Below are positions 12,410 through 23,066 of a DNA stretch of 64,000 bases, one piece after another (positions within the stretch are counted from its first letter, which is position 1; each line of letters starts with the position of its first letter). The stretch is from Patiria miniata. Its lineage: Eukaryota > Echinodermata > Asteroidea > Valvatida > Asterinidae. Where the stretch lies: positions 10,760,777 to 10,824,776 of the forward strand of contig NW_024037076.1 of assembly GCF_015706575.1 (NCBI RefSeq), given 5' to 3'. The position numbers and the translations under genes were made by a program. Under the pieces are notes generated by a model that searched no databases, was not told the origin of the DNA, and was given only the letters and a program-made list of their open reading frames with translations.

Positions 12410-12990
12410 CTTCACTTTTTTTTCTCTCTCTGCAGTATCACGTGGTCTCGTGGCGCCGGGAGTGGATTGCCTTTTCGCGCGGTCCCATATTTTATTTAAT
12501 TGCCAATTAAGCCGCCATATCAGAAATGAAATTGCTTTTTAGAGCCAGAGTCGCAAAGGCAGCCCCACTGCGGATCACTGAAACGTCAGAAATGGAATGA
12601 CAAAAGAGCCTGGCTGTACACTGTGTGAAAAAAAATATGATGCGATCACACATTTCATAATAATTGCCTTATTTGAAGGTCTTCTTCCTTTGTCTTATTG
12701 CGCAGAATTCTTGGCATGTGATATTCTGCTACCACACTCTGTCCGAATAATATCGATACATCGCACGCACCTTCGGAAGAGGACATAGGCACAAATGAAT
12801 TTTTAGCAGCGCTCTATACAATGCAGCTTTCAGAAAGGTGAAATAATATTGCTTTTAACGGCAGGTGCTCTGGCGGGCGCCATTAATGGGGCCCATTATT
12901 AATCCCGGAGACATTTGGTTAGTTTAAGTGGATGGAGAGTTAATGCAACCCCAGTCCAAGTGAAGTCGTAAGTGCTGGACGGGAAGAGCG
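12410..12990. promoter_or_regulatory. Candidate conserved regulatory block
   Basis: Two sub-blocks stand out. Around 12490-12540 the sequence runs TTTAATTGCCAATTAAGCCG, a cluster of homeodomain TAATT cores. Around 12880-12930 it has CATTAATGGGGCCCATTATTAATCC, which combines paired ATTA cores with a TAATCC (Otx/Pitx-type) core. Neither has open-frame character, and motif density is higher than in the flanks. That it is conserved or an enhancer of the LIM gene is inference. Confidence 0.35.
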
Positions 12991-14329
12991 GCAATTCGCC
13001 GAACAGTCAGCAGAGAGAGAAAAAAAAAAGAGAAAGAGGGAGAATCATCTTCTGCATCTGCAACTCAATGCTGGGGCATTTTTAAGTGCTTTTAATTTTT
13101 AAGGTTTTTTAATACGTGTGTATATATACGCAGCGCCGACAGCCACTAACCACTCAGTGGCGCCGGAGAAAGATGTGTCATCCTGCGCATGTTCAATAAT
13201 GCCTTTGCGCCACCGAAGGAAGAAATGAAGAACCCAAAAAGCACAGGATGGAGGACTAGAGCAGATACACACATAGCGAGAAAAAAAACCACTCGTGACA
13301 AATGATAATGATATAGCAAACAGGGGCAGTGCGTATTTCGATAGCCATGACCGGGCTAGTCATGATGATCAGCGGATGGATAGCTTGACAGCGTCTCCTC
13401 CACGATAGCACAACTCTCTACTCAATTACCGGCAGCATCCAATATTGATGCAATAGATGTAGGGCTGGCACACACAAGGGACCCACGGGCGTAATTTGCT
13501 TGGACGAGTCATTATTCGTTCGCCATTAGCGCTGGGCCAAGGGCGCTGGGGGAGATCGGTCCGCGACCATCGCGTGGCTCCGAGCTTCGAACGCCACCCC
13601 CGCCCCCCCCCCCCCCAAAAAAAAAAAAAAAACTCGCTCCCAGACAAGTGCTGCATGCATCGACAAAAAATAATCATCTCTCTCCGTGAAGACGTCGACA
13701 TTTCGGTGCTCGTTATTTGATTATAATCTCAAGACCCTAACGAGAAGGGAAGTTCCAACATGGCGATAAAAATGGGGTTCTGTTGGCCAATAATAGCGCG
13801 ATGATACCTAAAATAGACATCACCGCGTCAGTGGTATAGTCATTACATCGCACATCTTTACAATCTCTATTTGACTATTCCTGCATTAAAACAAAATCTG
13901 CAATAATAAAACAGCGCACAAAATAGAAGCTGGTGTTAAAATTAGAACATCTTATTGAAGTTTAACCATGCCCTATACACGCCTTGCTTCCTAGTCTCCA
14001 CGTGTATTACATACGTTTTATGTCAGTCATTTTCTCTTTTACTGTGAACATTTGAAATGGGGGACGTGGATTCCAACAGTAAAAGCTTATGCTTCTAGGG
14101 AGTAAATCGGTTTGATGATCATTTAAATTTGGTCTTACTTTTGAACACGTCAGGGATCATTACCAGTACGGAACACCGTACCTATGCGGTTCGAAAAGAA
14201 AAGTTGCTTGTTATATCGCCATAGTGTGTAGTTATTTCATCGGGCACAATAGGTGCAATTTGTATTTCACATCAAAATGTTGGGATGTAGACGTGGGTCT
14301 GGTGAAATAGCCACGGCAAGTTTTGATAA
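12991..14329. other. Non-coding with a C-A homopolymer tract
   Basis: A run of about 14 C followed by about 14 A occurs at 13603-13632. Frames across it (13426-13720, both strands) are artefacts of low complexity. A purine-rich patch lies at 13015-13045. Confidence 0.4.
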
Positions 14330-14567
14330 GCCGCAAATGTATCCCGTACGCGCTGCCTGAATCTGAATGATATATAAGTTCCATGTTCTGATTTCCAATG
14401 GCATGGGATTAAACCAAGATTCTGAAAATGTATTGTTGCCTGAACAAGTTCGAATTTCAGATTTACAACGGCATGAGATCAAACCAAGTTTATGACAATG
14501 TGAAGTTGTGCTGCCTAAATGTGTTTTATAATTCGCTTCCCGTGCGTAGCACGGGTTTATTTTCTAG
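14330..14567 (+). mobile_element. Helitron-like 3' terminus
   Basis: The hairpin CCCGTGC-GTA-GCACGGG (14539-14555) is followed eight bases later by CTAG at 14564-14567, and the next base is T. A short GC hairpin followed by CTRR, with insertion before T, is the hallmark of Helitron 3' ends. Upstream lie two imperfect tandem units of about 75 bases (each with CAAYGGCATGRGATYAAACCAAG). The 5' TC end was not located, so the left boundary is a guess. No Rep/helicase frame is present, so this is a non-autonomous copy. Confidence 0.6.
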
Positions 14568-15335
14568 TTTTTAAAACACTTTCAACGTTGGTTATTTGGA
14601 CGGATCAGCATCCCCTTCGCACCCCCGTATCGATCCCACGCATCCTAGAAAATAGAGCATCTGAGAATGAGTGACTAGCAATCATAAGATCGTCTTGTGC
14701 GATGTCGGTGCATCCTTCGTTCTCAGGCAGCAATTTCAGCGTTCGTAATTGCAGGCAGATTTGGCCCACTAAATCACGCACGCGTGTTTGCTTTAGTCGT
14801 CGCAGTGGTGCAAATCCTGAAATCGTATTTGCTCATTATGAAATATCTGTGGTAGTGCACCAGAAAGAGGCATGATGGACTTCTTACAAGAAAAAAAAAC
14901 TGTTCAAACTCCAGAATCTTTACAATGATTAGGGAACGAAACAAGGTCATTCTCAGGAGATGAAGTAGTACATTCCCCTTGAAAATTGGAGGGAAAAATA
15001 GCTTTAAAATTGACATTCTTGACTGATGATGATGATGCAAGATGTCTTTAAGTTCCAATAATACATTTCCAGGAGTCTTGAGTTTCCCGACGTTTATCGT
15101 GACCATTTCGCCTAATTTGTTCTTTTCTTTGTTAACATCTTTGGTAACCCTTGCACTCGAAACATTCGGTTGGCCTTCTGTGCGTACACGTCTGAAATGA
15201 AGTGCAAACACAAGCATGCTTCAAAAAAATAAAAACACATTTACAAAGAAAACAGGATACAGTTTCAAAGAACCACAAGAGCATAATGGGTCTGCATGGC
15301 GGGTCCGTGACTTTACACAGCTATTAAATTAGGGC
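14568..15335. other. Non-coding; 147-codon minus frame judged spurious
   Basis: A minus-strand frame at 14774-15217 has no recognisable domain. It includes a four-histidine run produced by a short (ATG)n microsatellite at about 15026. Nothing else was seen. Confidence 0.35.
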
Positions 15336-15545
15336 GCAGATAAAATGCAATGACCGGCGCGTTTAGAGTCCCCACGAGACCGACGCAGGCTGGGACAATT
15401 TGGAATTGGCCCAATTAAAGTGTTGTGGCGATATCGCATCGCCCAATTAATAAGCCAAACCGAGCCGTTACTTATCAAGTCCTGGGTGACTTGACGGCCG
15501 AAGTGGGGCTTGGTGCTGTGAGGGAGGCAGCCCGTCAATAATAAG
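15336..15545. promoter_or_regulatory. Candidate conserved regulatory block
   Basis: Balanced base composition, with repeated homeodomain-type cores: AATTGGCCCAATTAAAGTG, GCCCAATTAATAAGCC and an inverted pair TCAAG-x8-CTTGA (15475-15493) that resembles NK2-class half-sites. No coding signature. Function is inferred from motif density only. Confidence 0.35.
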
Positions 15546-16024
15546 TACAACTGGGCCTAATTTCATAGATTGGCCTGCTTACCTCCAAATTTTTCTGTGC
15601 ACAGAAAATAATTAATTGGCAAGAAAAGAGGTTAAAGACCAGCAAGACATACAATGTAAATGGCGTAAGACAGGTTCTCAGCTGTTTTCCGCTAAGCATT
15701 CTGCTTAATACCGTAGCACTGTGAAACCGGGCCCTGGTGCTTTTCCAGATAGCCTCAAAGCGAAAAACTATCGAATTATGGCATTGGTGAAGTTATCATC
15801 ACTTTTCAACATTCCCCTCCTCGCTTACATGCCACCACTGCAAATTTTCTTCAAAACAAATTTTCACAGGGGAACTACATTTTCCAATCGTCGACAAAAA
15901 ATGAACTCAAACTACAGCCCATAGTTCAATTCGGGGACAGATTGGCTGTTCAAACCAATGATCTTCATGTGAAAAAAATCCGGACAGATCGTTGGCCATT
16001 CCTGCACAAACAAATGAAGCTACG
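15546..16024. other. Non-coding, nothing recognised
   Basis: No gene, repeat ends or tandem structure were noticed in this stretch. Confidence 0.4.
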
Positions 16025-16321
16025 CGCCGGATCCTGATCCTTCCATTCAAATGTGGAGAGGGAACCAGTCTCAAACACTCCATCGTTCACAAAAACTAAA
16101 AATAGAACCGTCTGAAAGCATATGAAACATTTGTAAACAGAACATTTATATAAAATATATCGATTTGTACTTGTACCAAGGACCACCCCTAAAAATATTT
16201 TCGTGCAAATCCGTCCATAACTTTTTGAGTTAACTTGTAAACAGACAAACCAACCAACCAACCAACCAACAAACAAACTTACCAGATCCGATGAAAACAT
16301 AACCTCCTTGGAGGAGGTAAT
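16025..16321 (-). repeat. Dispersed repeat with CCTCC-GGAGG end (copy 1)
   Basis: Read on the minus strand it begins TTACCTCCTCCAAGGAGGTT and continues ATGTTTTCATCGGATCTGG, a GTTTG-rich run, then AAAAAGTTATGGACGGATTT and GGTACAAGTACAAATCG. The same order is found at 53440-53667. This CCTCC-hairpin, TTATGTTTTCA and GTTTGTTTG sequence is a type of interspersed repeat I recall from many animal genomes; its class is uncertain to me. The GGATCCGG-like segment near 16029 suggests an internal insertion relative to copy 2. Confidence 0.65.
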
Positions 16322-17689
16322 GACGTGGGGGATACATAACTTAATCTCCGAAAACATGATAACCGAATGTATGAACGAGTTTGTTTTAAAGAACCATTCG
16401 CTGACTGTGTAATCTTCACAAACAGTATGTTCTATGAGGAGTATACCTTACTCTCTTGCGGCACTTAATACATGATTCACTAAAATTGCGATAACAGTGG
16501 AAAATAAATCTGAAAATTTAAACAGCATATTTCGCCACAACGAAATCGAAGCAGCCACATAGTCCATCGATGCACGCTGCTAAGAGATTGAAACCATCCC
16601 TATAACATACAACTAGGCGACGTGTCGAACAGATTTAATGTCACTCTAGTTTCGGGCGAGCATCACATATCATTAATGTTTCCTTGAAGTGTGCTGTGCA
16701 GACTGTAAGGTATCACAATTAGATACAAAATATTGATTTCATAATTCCGAGCAAGTGTTTGAGACTATGACGTCAATCCTCAGAAAATGCAGTTTGGCTC
16801 ACTGACACCAAATGCAACAGGCAAAGAAACATTTACAAGACTCTTTTTTTCTTAATTTGTGTCGATTTTTGGACAAAATTATGAAAAATGTATTTGATGC
16901 TAGCTATGTAATTTCTGTTCAAAAAGGAACATTCTTGTATTCAAGTTTATGTCCAGGACTCCAAACGCGTTGTCAATTTTGTTTGTTTAATTAATTTGTT
17001 TTTTACACATTTTTATTTTTTTTTATTTTACATTTCAAATCATTGTAGTATCAAAGTTCAATACAATTTCTGTTAAAAGAAATAAATGTTCCTTCATTTA
17101 AAAAAATTCTTGTGTTCACAATGTGTGGTTTTTTTTTAAGTGTACGTCTCCTTTAACTGAAATGTCCCTCAAAGAGCGGTAGAGGTGTAAATTTGAACAT
17201 TCTGTTGAAATGTCTGAGATTAAAACGTTGATAACAAGAATTTAAATAAACTTTTTGGCGTTTTTTTAAGAATCACAATATCTCCAAATTGCATTCACCG
17301 TGTTTTCGGATGTATTTTGAACAATGTATTTATAATATGTTTATTTCAAACTCATAGCTTATTTTAAATTGAACCTGAAAACAAACCGTTGAGATATGGT
17401 AATACAGCGCACAGAAGTTTGGAACCCTATCGCGAAAAAAAAGCACGAAAATACGTGAGCAACATGCATCGGCCGTAATAAATAAAAAGGGCATGATATA
17501 TGATTGCGCGCCCTGACCGCGCACAGTTGATTAAGTTTGCCATATTCTCAATCCCATTGTTAAGCAGCACCGTGTCCAAGGCCTTGTCTGATTAAATTCT
17601 GCCACACACACACTCCAAAACTGATTTTTGAGCCGAGGCTCCGGGTCTGCCTTTATTAAAAACCCAATATAGTTCTTGAAGACTTGAAC
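16322..17689. other. Non-coding, nothing recognised
   Basis: AT-rich DNA, with a strongly T-rich part at 16985-17030. No gene or repeat boundary was supported. Confidence 0.4.
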
Positions 17690-17970
17690 CGTTTGGACAT
17701 TAACCTGGTAATTGGCTGCTCACGCTATTACCGTTATGTGCCGTTATCACATTTCTGGCGGACTGGTTCACGATTCCAATTAAATTCGCGGCATGCAGAC
17801 TCTCTCTCCGGCAATGGCTTATGATTATTTTATTACTCTCTGGTAATATTACTGTTACACTATTATATCTCAATAGAATCGAGGCAAACCTGAATATGAA
17901 CGGAGTAATTGGTATAACAAAGAGGTAGCCTTGGCCTTTCTGATTGTTAATTTGACGCTCGATAATTATG
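17690..17970. promoter_or_regulatory. Candidate conserved block, possibly with last LMO4 exon
   Basis: Compact sequence with several ATTA/TAAT cores (GGTAATTGGCTGC, CCAATTAAATTCG, GGAGTAATTGG, GATAATTATGC) and low repeat content. It contains the only downstream minus-strand AG acceptor followed in phase by a V-C codon pair that does not fall in a repeat. It may therefore be regulatory, exonic or both. Conservation cannot be tested here. Confidence 0.3.
17863..17889 (-). CDS. Weak candidate for terminal LMO4 exon
   Basis: The LIM2 exon ends in phase 0 after ...GNK, and human LMO4 ends ...DQKVC. On the minus strand here, the acceptor ...TTCATATTCAG is followed by GTT TGC CTC GAT and reaches a stop after eight codons (VCLDSIEI). 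Only the first two residues match expectation, and the human protein stops immediately after them, so this could be chance. I searched the remaining 20.5 kb by eye for an acceptor followed by V-C-stop and found none. The true last exon may be divergent or lie left of the window. Confidence 0.2.
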   Translation of the reverse strand, partial: VCLDSIEI

Positions 17971-18359
17971 CCCCCGTGAACAAAGAACTATTTCCAGTGT
18001 GGCTTTCAAGAACTAAGCCATGTATTATTATCATCACAAATTATTTTGCGTAAATATGTCTCAAAATACACTTGCTCCCACAATAACTTAAGAAACTGAG
18101 GGCCTTTATAGAGAAGAGCATAATATATAAATGTACATATGTATAGGCTTAAAATTAGACATTTGGGCCCGAATGCATGATTAATCAATGAGGTATTGTT
18201 TGTTTAACACGTTATGGTTGTATGTTGTTTTGACAAGGTTGTAACTTTCTACTACGGTGTTTTATATCAACATATGCAATTCCAAGCTCTCTCCATGACA
18301 CTAGAAACGTGAAATGTCGATACGAAATCAACGCTGGCGAAGGGTCGTTTGGGTATAAT
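17971..18359. other. Non-coding, nothing recognised
   Basis: Short AT-rich spacer between two regulatory-looking blocks. No repeat or coding signal. Confidence 0.4.
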
Positions 18360-18490
18360 TTTACTCGCGTGTGCCACCACTTTGTACGGCCCGGGCAGCC
18401 CATCAGGCTAATTTTCCCGGCAATTTCCAGGCATAATTGCAGCCGATGGGAAACGTACACAGCCACACACGGCTAATTGCAAACTTAATA
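18360..18490. promoter_or_regulatory. Candidate conserved regulatory block
   Basis: Contains CATCAGGCTAATTTTCCCGG, CATAATTGCAGCCGATGGG and CACGGCTAATTGCAAAC: three TAATT cores in 100 bases of otherwise balanced composition. There is no coding signal. The enhancer role is inference. Confidence 0.3.
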
Positions 18491-18929
18491 CATCATCAGA
18501 TGCAAACATAGCCAGAAGGCGAAAACCATGCATTGGAGAAAACTGTCAATGACCCGAGCAGTTGAGCGTAGGCTGCAGCGATGTATTATTATTGCTAGTG
18601 CACACACTGCACTGCAGGTAACCGTTTAGTTGTATTAATATAGAGCTGCTACTTTTCAACGCGCCCTCGAAATTTTGTGTCGACGACTTGGGTTGGAGGA
18701 TGACGCTATAGAATGCTCACAAAACTTCGTAACACGTTGCTTAATAACGCAGGGGGTGGGGCAGCGGTTTCTTTAATAATGGCTACTAGGCACCATTTCG
18801 ACACCTGGTTGCGTTTATTATAATCTTGTATATGAATACTTAAACATGATGTACATGTGTGAGCTTCAATACCCAAATAATGGCGTTTTCACTGTTTATA
18901 CTAATTTGGATTTGTTTTTTAATTATTGA

Positions 18930-19100
18930 TCGGTGTGGATGTTTCTCTTTGTTTGTTGTTTTTTTGTTTGGTTTTGTTTGGTTTTGTTTTTGTTTTTGTT
19001 TTTGTGTTTTTTGTTGTGTGTGTGGTTTTTTTTTTTTTTTTTTTTTGGGGGGGGGGCGGTTTGGGGGGTTTGGGGGGTTTTTTTGGGGGGAGGGGGTTGG
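18930..19100 (+). repeat. Low-complexity T/G tract with G-quadruplex potential
   Basis: A (T)nG-rich segment passes into a T run of over 20 bases and then into several runs of six to ten G separated by one to six T or C, at 19047-19098. Four or more closely spaced G runs satisfy the usual G-quadruplex pattern on the plus strand. Apparent frames of 74-129 codons across it are artefacts. Confidence 0.8.
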
Positions 19101-20014
19101 CACATCTGTGGCACATTTGTTGTGTTTTTTTTTTACGGAACATTGGCCCATCCTTCTAGTGAAGGGGGAATATATCCTCCCCGGCCGGGAATTGTGTGCT
19201 TGCTCAGATCCAATGGAAGATTGTGAAACGGGAGAAATTTTTCATTGACCTGCTCGATACAAAACATTGCTTAGACATTTGTTTTTAGACCCATTCATAC
19301 GTGCGCATCGCATGACATTTTTGCAAGGTAACCCGTTTCTGCTGAGCAAAACATTACTGTGCTTAGCGCATCTTTATGTGCCGGGCATGCAGCACAATAA
19401 AAATGGCCCCTGGTTTCTTTCACGGATATTATAGCGAACAAGATATCGCAGAAAAAGCTGAAGCTCGGTGAAAAAAATGAACGCCATTAACATCAGGCAT
19501 TGTAAACAGCTTCTCGCCCCATCAATGCAATCAAGCAATATGCCCGATCAGACCATGGCATTGGTCATTACCCCACCTCTAGGGAGACAAAAAAATTGCA
19601 TAGTTTGATCGCATGATGCCCCCCAAAAAGCCTCTGCCTACTAATAGTACCTGCCATAGCAGAGGGAATATCAAGCCATGACATTTTACCTTCGTCCGGG
19701 GACAAGACATATTATAGCTCAGAAACTCGCAGGAGATTTCAAAAGATATGTGACCCGATCCTGACCCACAATATTCCAAAAATATCACCAAAAACGCTCC
19801 TACGACAGGCAAAGGTCGGGATATTAGAAGCTTTACAGAAATATAAAATGCGCAAAATTCTATAAAAAAAAAATGTTCCGAAACAACGATGAATTCGTGC
19901 AATATAAACATTTTGGATTGGTTTTTGCCTTTTTTTTCATTCAGTTTTCAAGACTTGATATAAAATAGAAATTGTGTCGTTGCCCCAGTATTCAACAAAA
20001 CATCCCTTTTGTCT
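19101..20014. other. Non-coding, nothing recognised
   Basis: No gene is supported. A 110-codon minus frame at 19579-19911 has no family resemblance. Confidence 0.4.
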
Positions 20015-20080
20015 GTGACATCATGATCGTGGCAATTTTGACATGATGTGACATGATGATCGTGGCAATTTTCAATTTCA
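20015..20080 (+). repeat. Tandem duplication, 33-bp unit
   Basis: GTGACATCATGATCGTGGCA followed by ATTTTGACATGAT is repeated immediately with few changes. The unit itself contains an inverted CATCATG/CATGATG pair. Confidence 0.7.
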
Positions 20081-20562
20081 AATTTTCAGAATCTTTGCAT
20101 GTTTTTCCACATGCAAAACCTTTTTTTTTTGTATATCCAACTTATCCCGGTATTTCGCGTTCGACAAACCCGTCATATGAAGGTGCCGCGCGAACAGTTA
20201 ATCTCGGAGTTATTCTTCTTTCAAAATTAGTCCGATAATGAAAGATACTTTCCAGGAATTTGAATAAGTCTGGATCACATATCAAAACAATCCGAATGTA
20301 GAGTCTCAAAATAGGTTGCTTTGAAATATGCGTTTTCCCCTCCCGCAGATTTGAACTATACTCATCTACCAATGAAAACGGGATGTAGGGCAATTATTTT
20401 ATTAGAGGGAGCTCATTTGAATTGCTTATCAAGGATTTATAACGTCAGTTGTCAATGAATTGTAATTCAAAACTGGTCTATATTTGGACGTGATAATGAC
20501 TTCATCACGAGTATAATTTTCCCAAACGGTCAAGAGAATATTGAACATAATTATCTCCATAC

Positions 20563-20812
20563 CTTATTGCCCGGCCTAAACCCGGCCACAGCCGACGACA
20601 TGCCGTGCGCTTTGAACAGTTTGCTGTGGTCGTTTTCACACACCAGGCTGCCGTTGATCAGCGTATACCGATCGCCGGGTACCAGCTGTATATGACACGA
20701 ACTGCAGGAGAAACATTTCAGGTGGTAGACCTTGTTGTGCGTCCGCATGACCAGCTCACTGGCGGGGATTTGTTGGGCACAGGCCGAGCAGGCTCCACTT
20801 ACACCAAATAAC
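20563..20812 (-). CDS. LMO4: LMO4-like gene, LIM2 exon
   Basis: This exon encodes residues 95-177 plus the last base of codon 94. LMO4 is a LIM-only nuclear adaptor that bridges LDB1-type cofactors and DNA-binding proteins. The translation begins LFGVSGACSACAQQIPASEL and continues VMRTHNKVYHLKCFSCSSC; this matches the human LMO4 second LIM domain (LFGNSGACSAC, IPASELVMR, VYHLKCFTCS, LVPGDR, INGSLFCEHD) far better than LMO1-3. All eight zinc ligands are present (CxxC, HxxC, CxxC, CxxD; about residues 102-155). The acceptor is a pyrimidine-rich tract ending TTTTCCAG; the donor is AATAAG|GTATGG, leaving phase 0. The tail AHGMSSAVAGFRPGNK differs from human. Reading on through the donor hits a stop after three codons, so a further exon is expected. 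Confidence 0.95.
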
Positions 20813-21096
20813 CTGGAAAACAAAACAGGAAATGTTTGTGAACGAGGCAGTAAAAGATTCAGACCAGAGAGTAAACAATTCAATTCCAATGATCCTCACG
20901 CATTTGGTCATGCATCTGGTTTATACAATAGGTTGCATTTAGCCCATTCATGGGCGTTACGGGGAAATCCTATACGATAGCACTGCCCATCTCATAGGTG
21001 ACAATGAGTCGGTCAGTCAGGCAGTCATGAGATAGATACAAAAAGGATACTATAGCACGACCCTCTGTGACAAGCAGGAGCAGTACCAAGGCAATA

Positions 21097-21555
21097 CAGG
21101 GAGGTGCAAAAAGAAGGAAACCCACTTTTAACAGCAATTACCACCTCCTTGTTGAGCAAATTTCAAAACTTCAATTTAATGGTATTAAACTATTGATCTT
21201 TAAACATCAGTGCCAAATGTCTCTGAGATATGGTAGTTTAACAAGTTCATGTGCCAAACCTGTTTGTCCACGGACGGCTTTATTCCATCCGCTTGACTGA
21301 GCTCCGGAGCTTGATTTGAAGACACCAACAAGATAACGCATAGACTTACACGTGGACAACAGTGATTTTGGTGACTTGTATTCAAATTAGCATAATAACA
21401 CTATTCTGACGATTTTTTTTAAAGATTTTTTTCACCATGTATGGTTGAAGAGCTACACTTCACTACATTATAAAAAAAGTTCAAATAGGCCTAATTTAAG
21501 AAGTAGGTTAAGATTCCTGTCAAAAGTGGGTTTCCTTCCTTTTTGCACCACCCTG
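21097..21555. mobile_element. MITE with mariner-like ends, TA target
   Basis: The left end is TA|CAGGGAGGTGCAAAAAGAAGG. The right end, on the other strand, is TA|CAGGGTGGTGCAAAAAGGAAGG. The inverted repeats run about 38 bases with a few mismatches, through AAACCCACTTTTRACAG. There is no transposase frame. It sits in LMO4 intron 2 about 285 bases from the LIM2 exon. The ends differ from the 11162 and 34934 families beyond CAGGGTG. Confidence 0.8.
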
Positions 21556-22399
21556 TACGTCGATGATGTTGCTTTATTTTCGGCATTCCATTGCTCCTTG
21601 CGTGACACTTTTCTTGCACTCTTTTATTCAATTTATTCTCTGTTTCAGGTTGTAAAAGCAAGGCATGTATAGTTAAAGCTTTGATTGAATTATTTGAATA
21701 CAAAACAGGTGAACATATGTTAAGTTGAACATGACATGGTTGATAAACGGTTATCCGAAAGGGCTTTCTGTAAATACGAAACGAATATCTTCCTTATGGA
21801 AGTACAAGTTAAGGTGATGACAAAAGAAAGTAACTTCAGCATTACATGACAGACGGGAAACAGCCAGTGACTCACGTTATACGGTTACTCGGATTAACAA
21901 AATCATGAAAAATTTCCCAACATCATTCTAATCAAATGAGTTTGCTCTTAATTGTATTCATGCTCCCCTTAGCATGCATGAGCATGGAGGCGCCATCACA
22001 ATTATGCTTAAACGTGCATTAGATGAACAAATATTTCACCTGAGCCAGATGACTGATTTAGACACCAGAGGATCATTATCGGCAAATTGCATACTAAATT
22101 AATCAAATGAATGACCACACTGACGATGCTATTTTTGTTTCCAAGGTGAAACGTTAATTTTACACACAAACAAACTAACGGATAGCTTCATGCAGGTGCA
22201 TTGAGAAGAGAGTACAAACCCTTCGCCAGTATTCAAATTGTACATAATTATTTAAGTCGTTTATTTATTACCCCGTTTATGTGGACAAATTACTTTCTTT
22301 TCGTCTTAACAACCATTACTTAAAACCGTACGCCACACTGAAGCGTGTATGCCATTAATCGTTCTCTCCCAAACTCATAACCTTTAAAAACCAATCTAT
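21556..22399. other. Intronic non-coding, nothing recognised
   Basis: Intronic sequence with no supported repeat, RNA or coding feature. Confidence 0.4.
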
Positions 22400-22570
22400 A
22401 AGGTAATTTATTAGAAGGCACTTTGTGGAAAGCTGGCCTTAATTAGTCCCATTAGGCGGCCACATAATTGCTTTCCATGACCTAGACTCGGGTAAATTAT
22501 TACTACCTCTCAGACTGCAACGAAGGTCCATATAGCCTACCTAATTATTAATCAGCTATATGAAAACCTT
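22400..22570. promoter_or_regulatory. Candidate conserved intronic block
   Basis: Includes GGCCTTAATTAGTCCCATTA, GGCCACATAATTGC and CCTAATTATTAATCAGC in a repeat-poor stretch of intron 2. The homeodomain-core density suggests an intronic enhancer. This is inference only. Confidence 0.3.
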
Positions 22571-23037
22571 CCTAATGTATATGCGTTTTCGCAATAAGCC
22601 CATTCGGTATGCAAGCTGCGTGATATTCCATGCGGGATAACCACATCGGGCGGATATTTTGTAGCATTTGTTTTGTTATGCAAAAGAAATTGTCCATCTT
22701 TTGTTTTGTGCATATTAAGAAAAGGAATTTAATTGGAGTTGTTGGAATCGTAAACAAACGTTGATAATCAAACTCGTTGCCAAACAAATTGCATATGTAT
22801 CCATGTAGGCCAAACAAAAAGAAAAACCTGGTGAAAACTACTACAGCACGTTAAAAAAAAGGCAACATTTGGCACCGACGGCAATATTACTCATGTATGA
22901 CTTGAAATGAAAACGGCTACAAAATGACATTCCGGTAACATCAAAGCATTATAATTTCATTCTCTCATATTATCATTAAAGCAAATTGCGCTGCACTGAC
23001 TATATAGAAGACGTCCGACGTTCGCGTCTCGGTCGGT

Positions 23038-23066
23038 CGCTCTCTCTCTCTCTCTCTCTCTCTCTA
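23038..23066 (+). repeat. (CT)n microsatellite
   Basis: About 13 uninterrupted CT dinucleotides follow the palindromic GGTCGGTCG. It lies within LMO4 intron 2. Confidence 0.95.

Noticed and set aside
18859-19248. Overlapping 74-129-codon frames of phenylalanine- and lysine/proline-rich character
   Set aside because: Produced by a low-complexity T/G tract.
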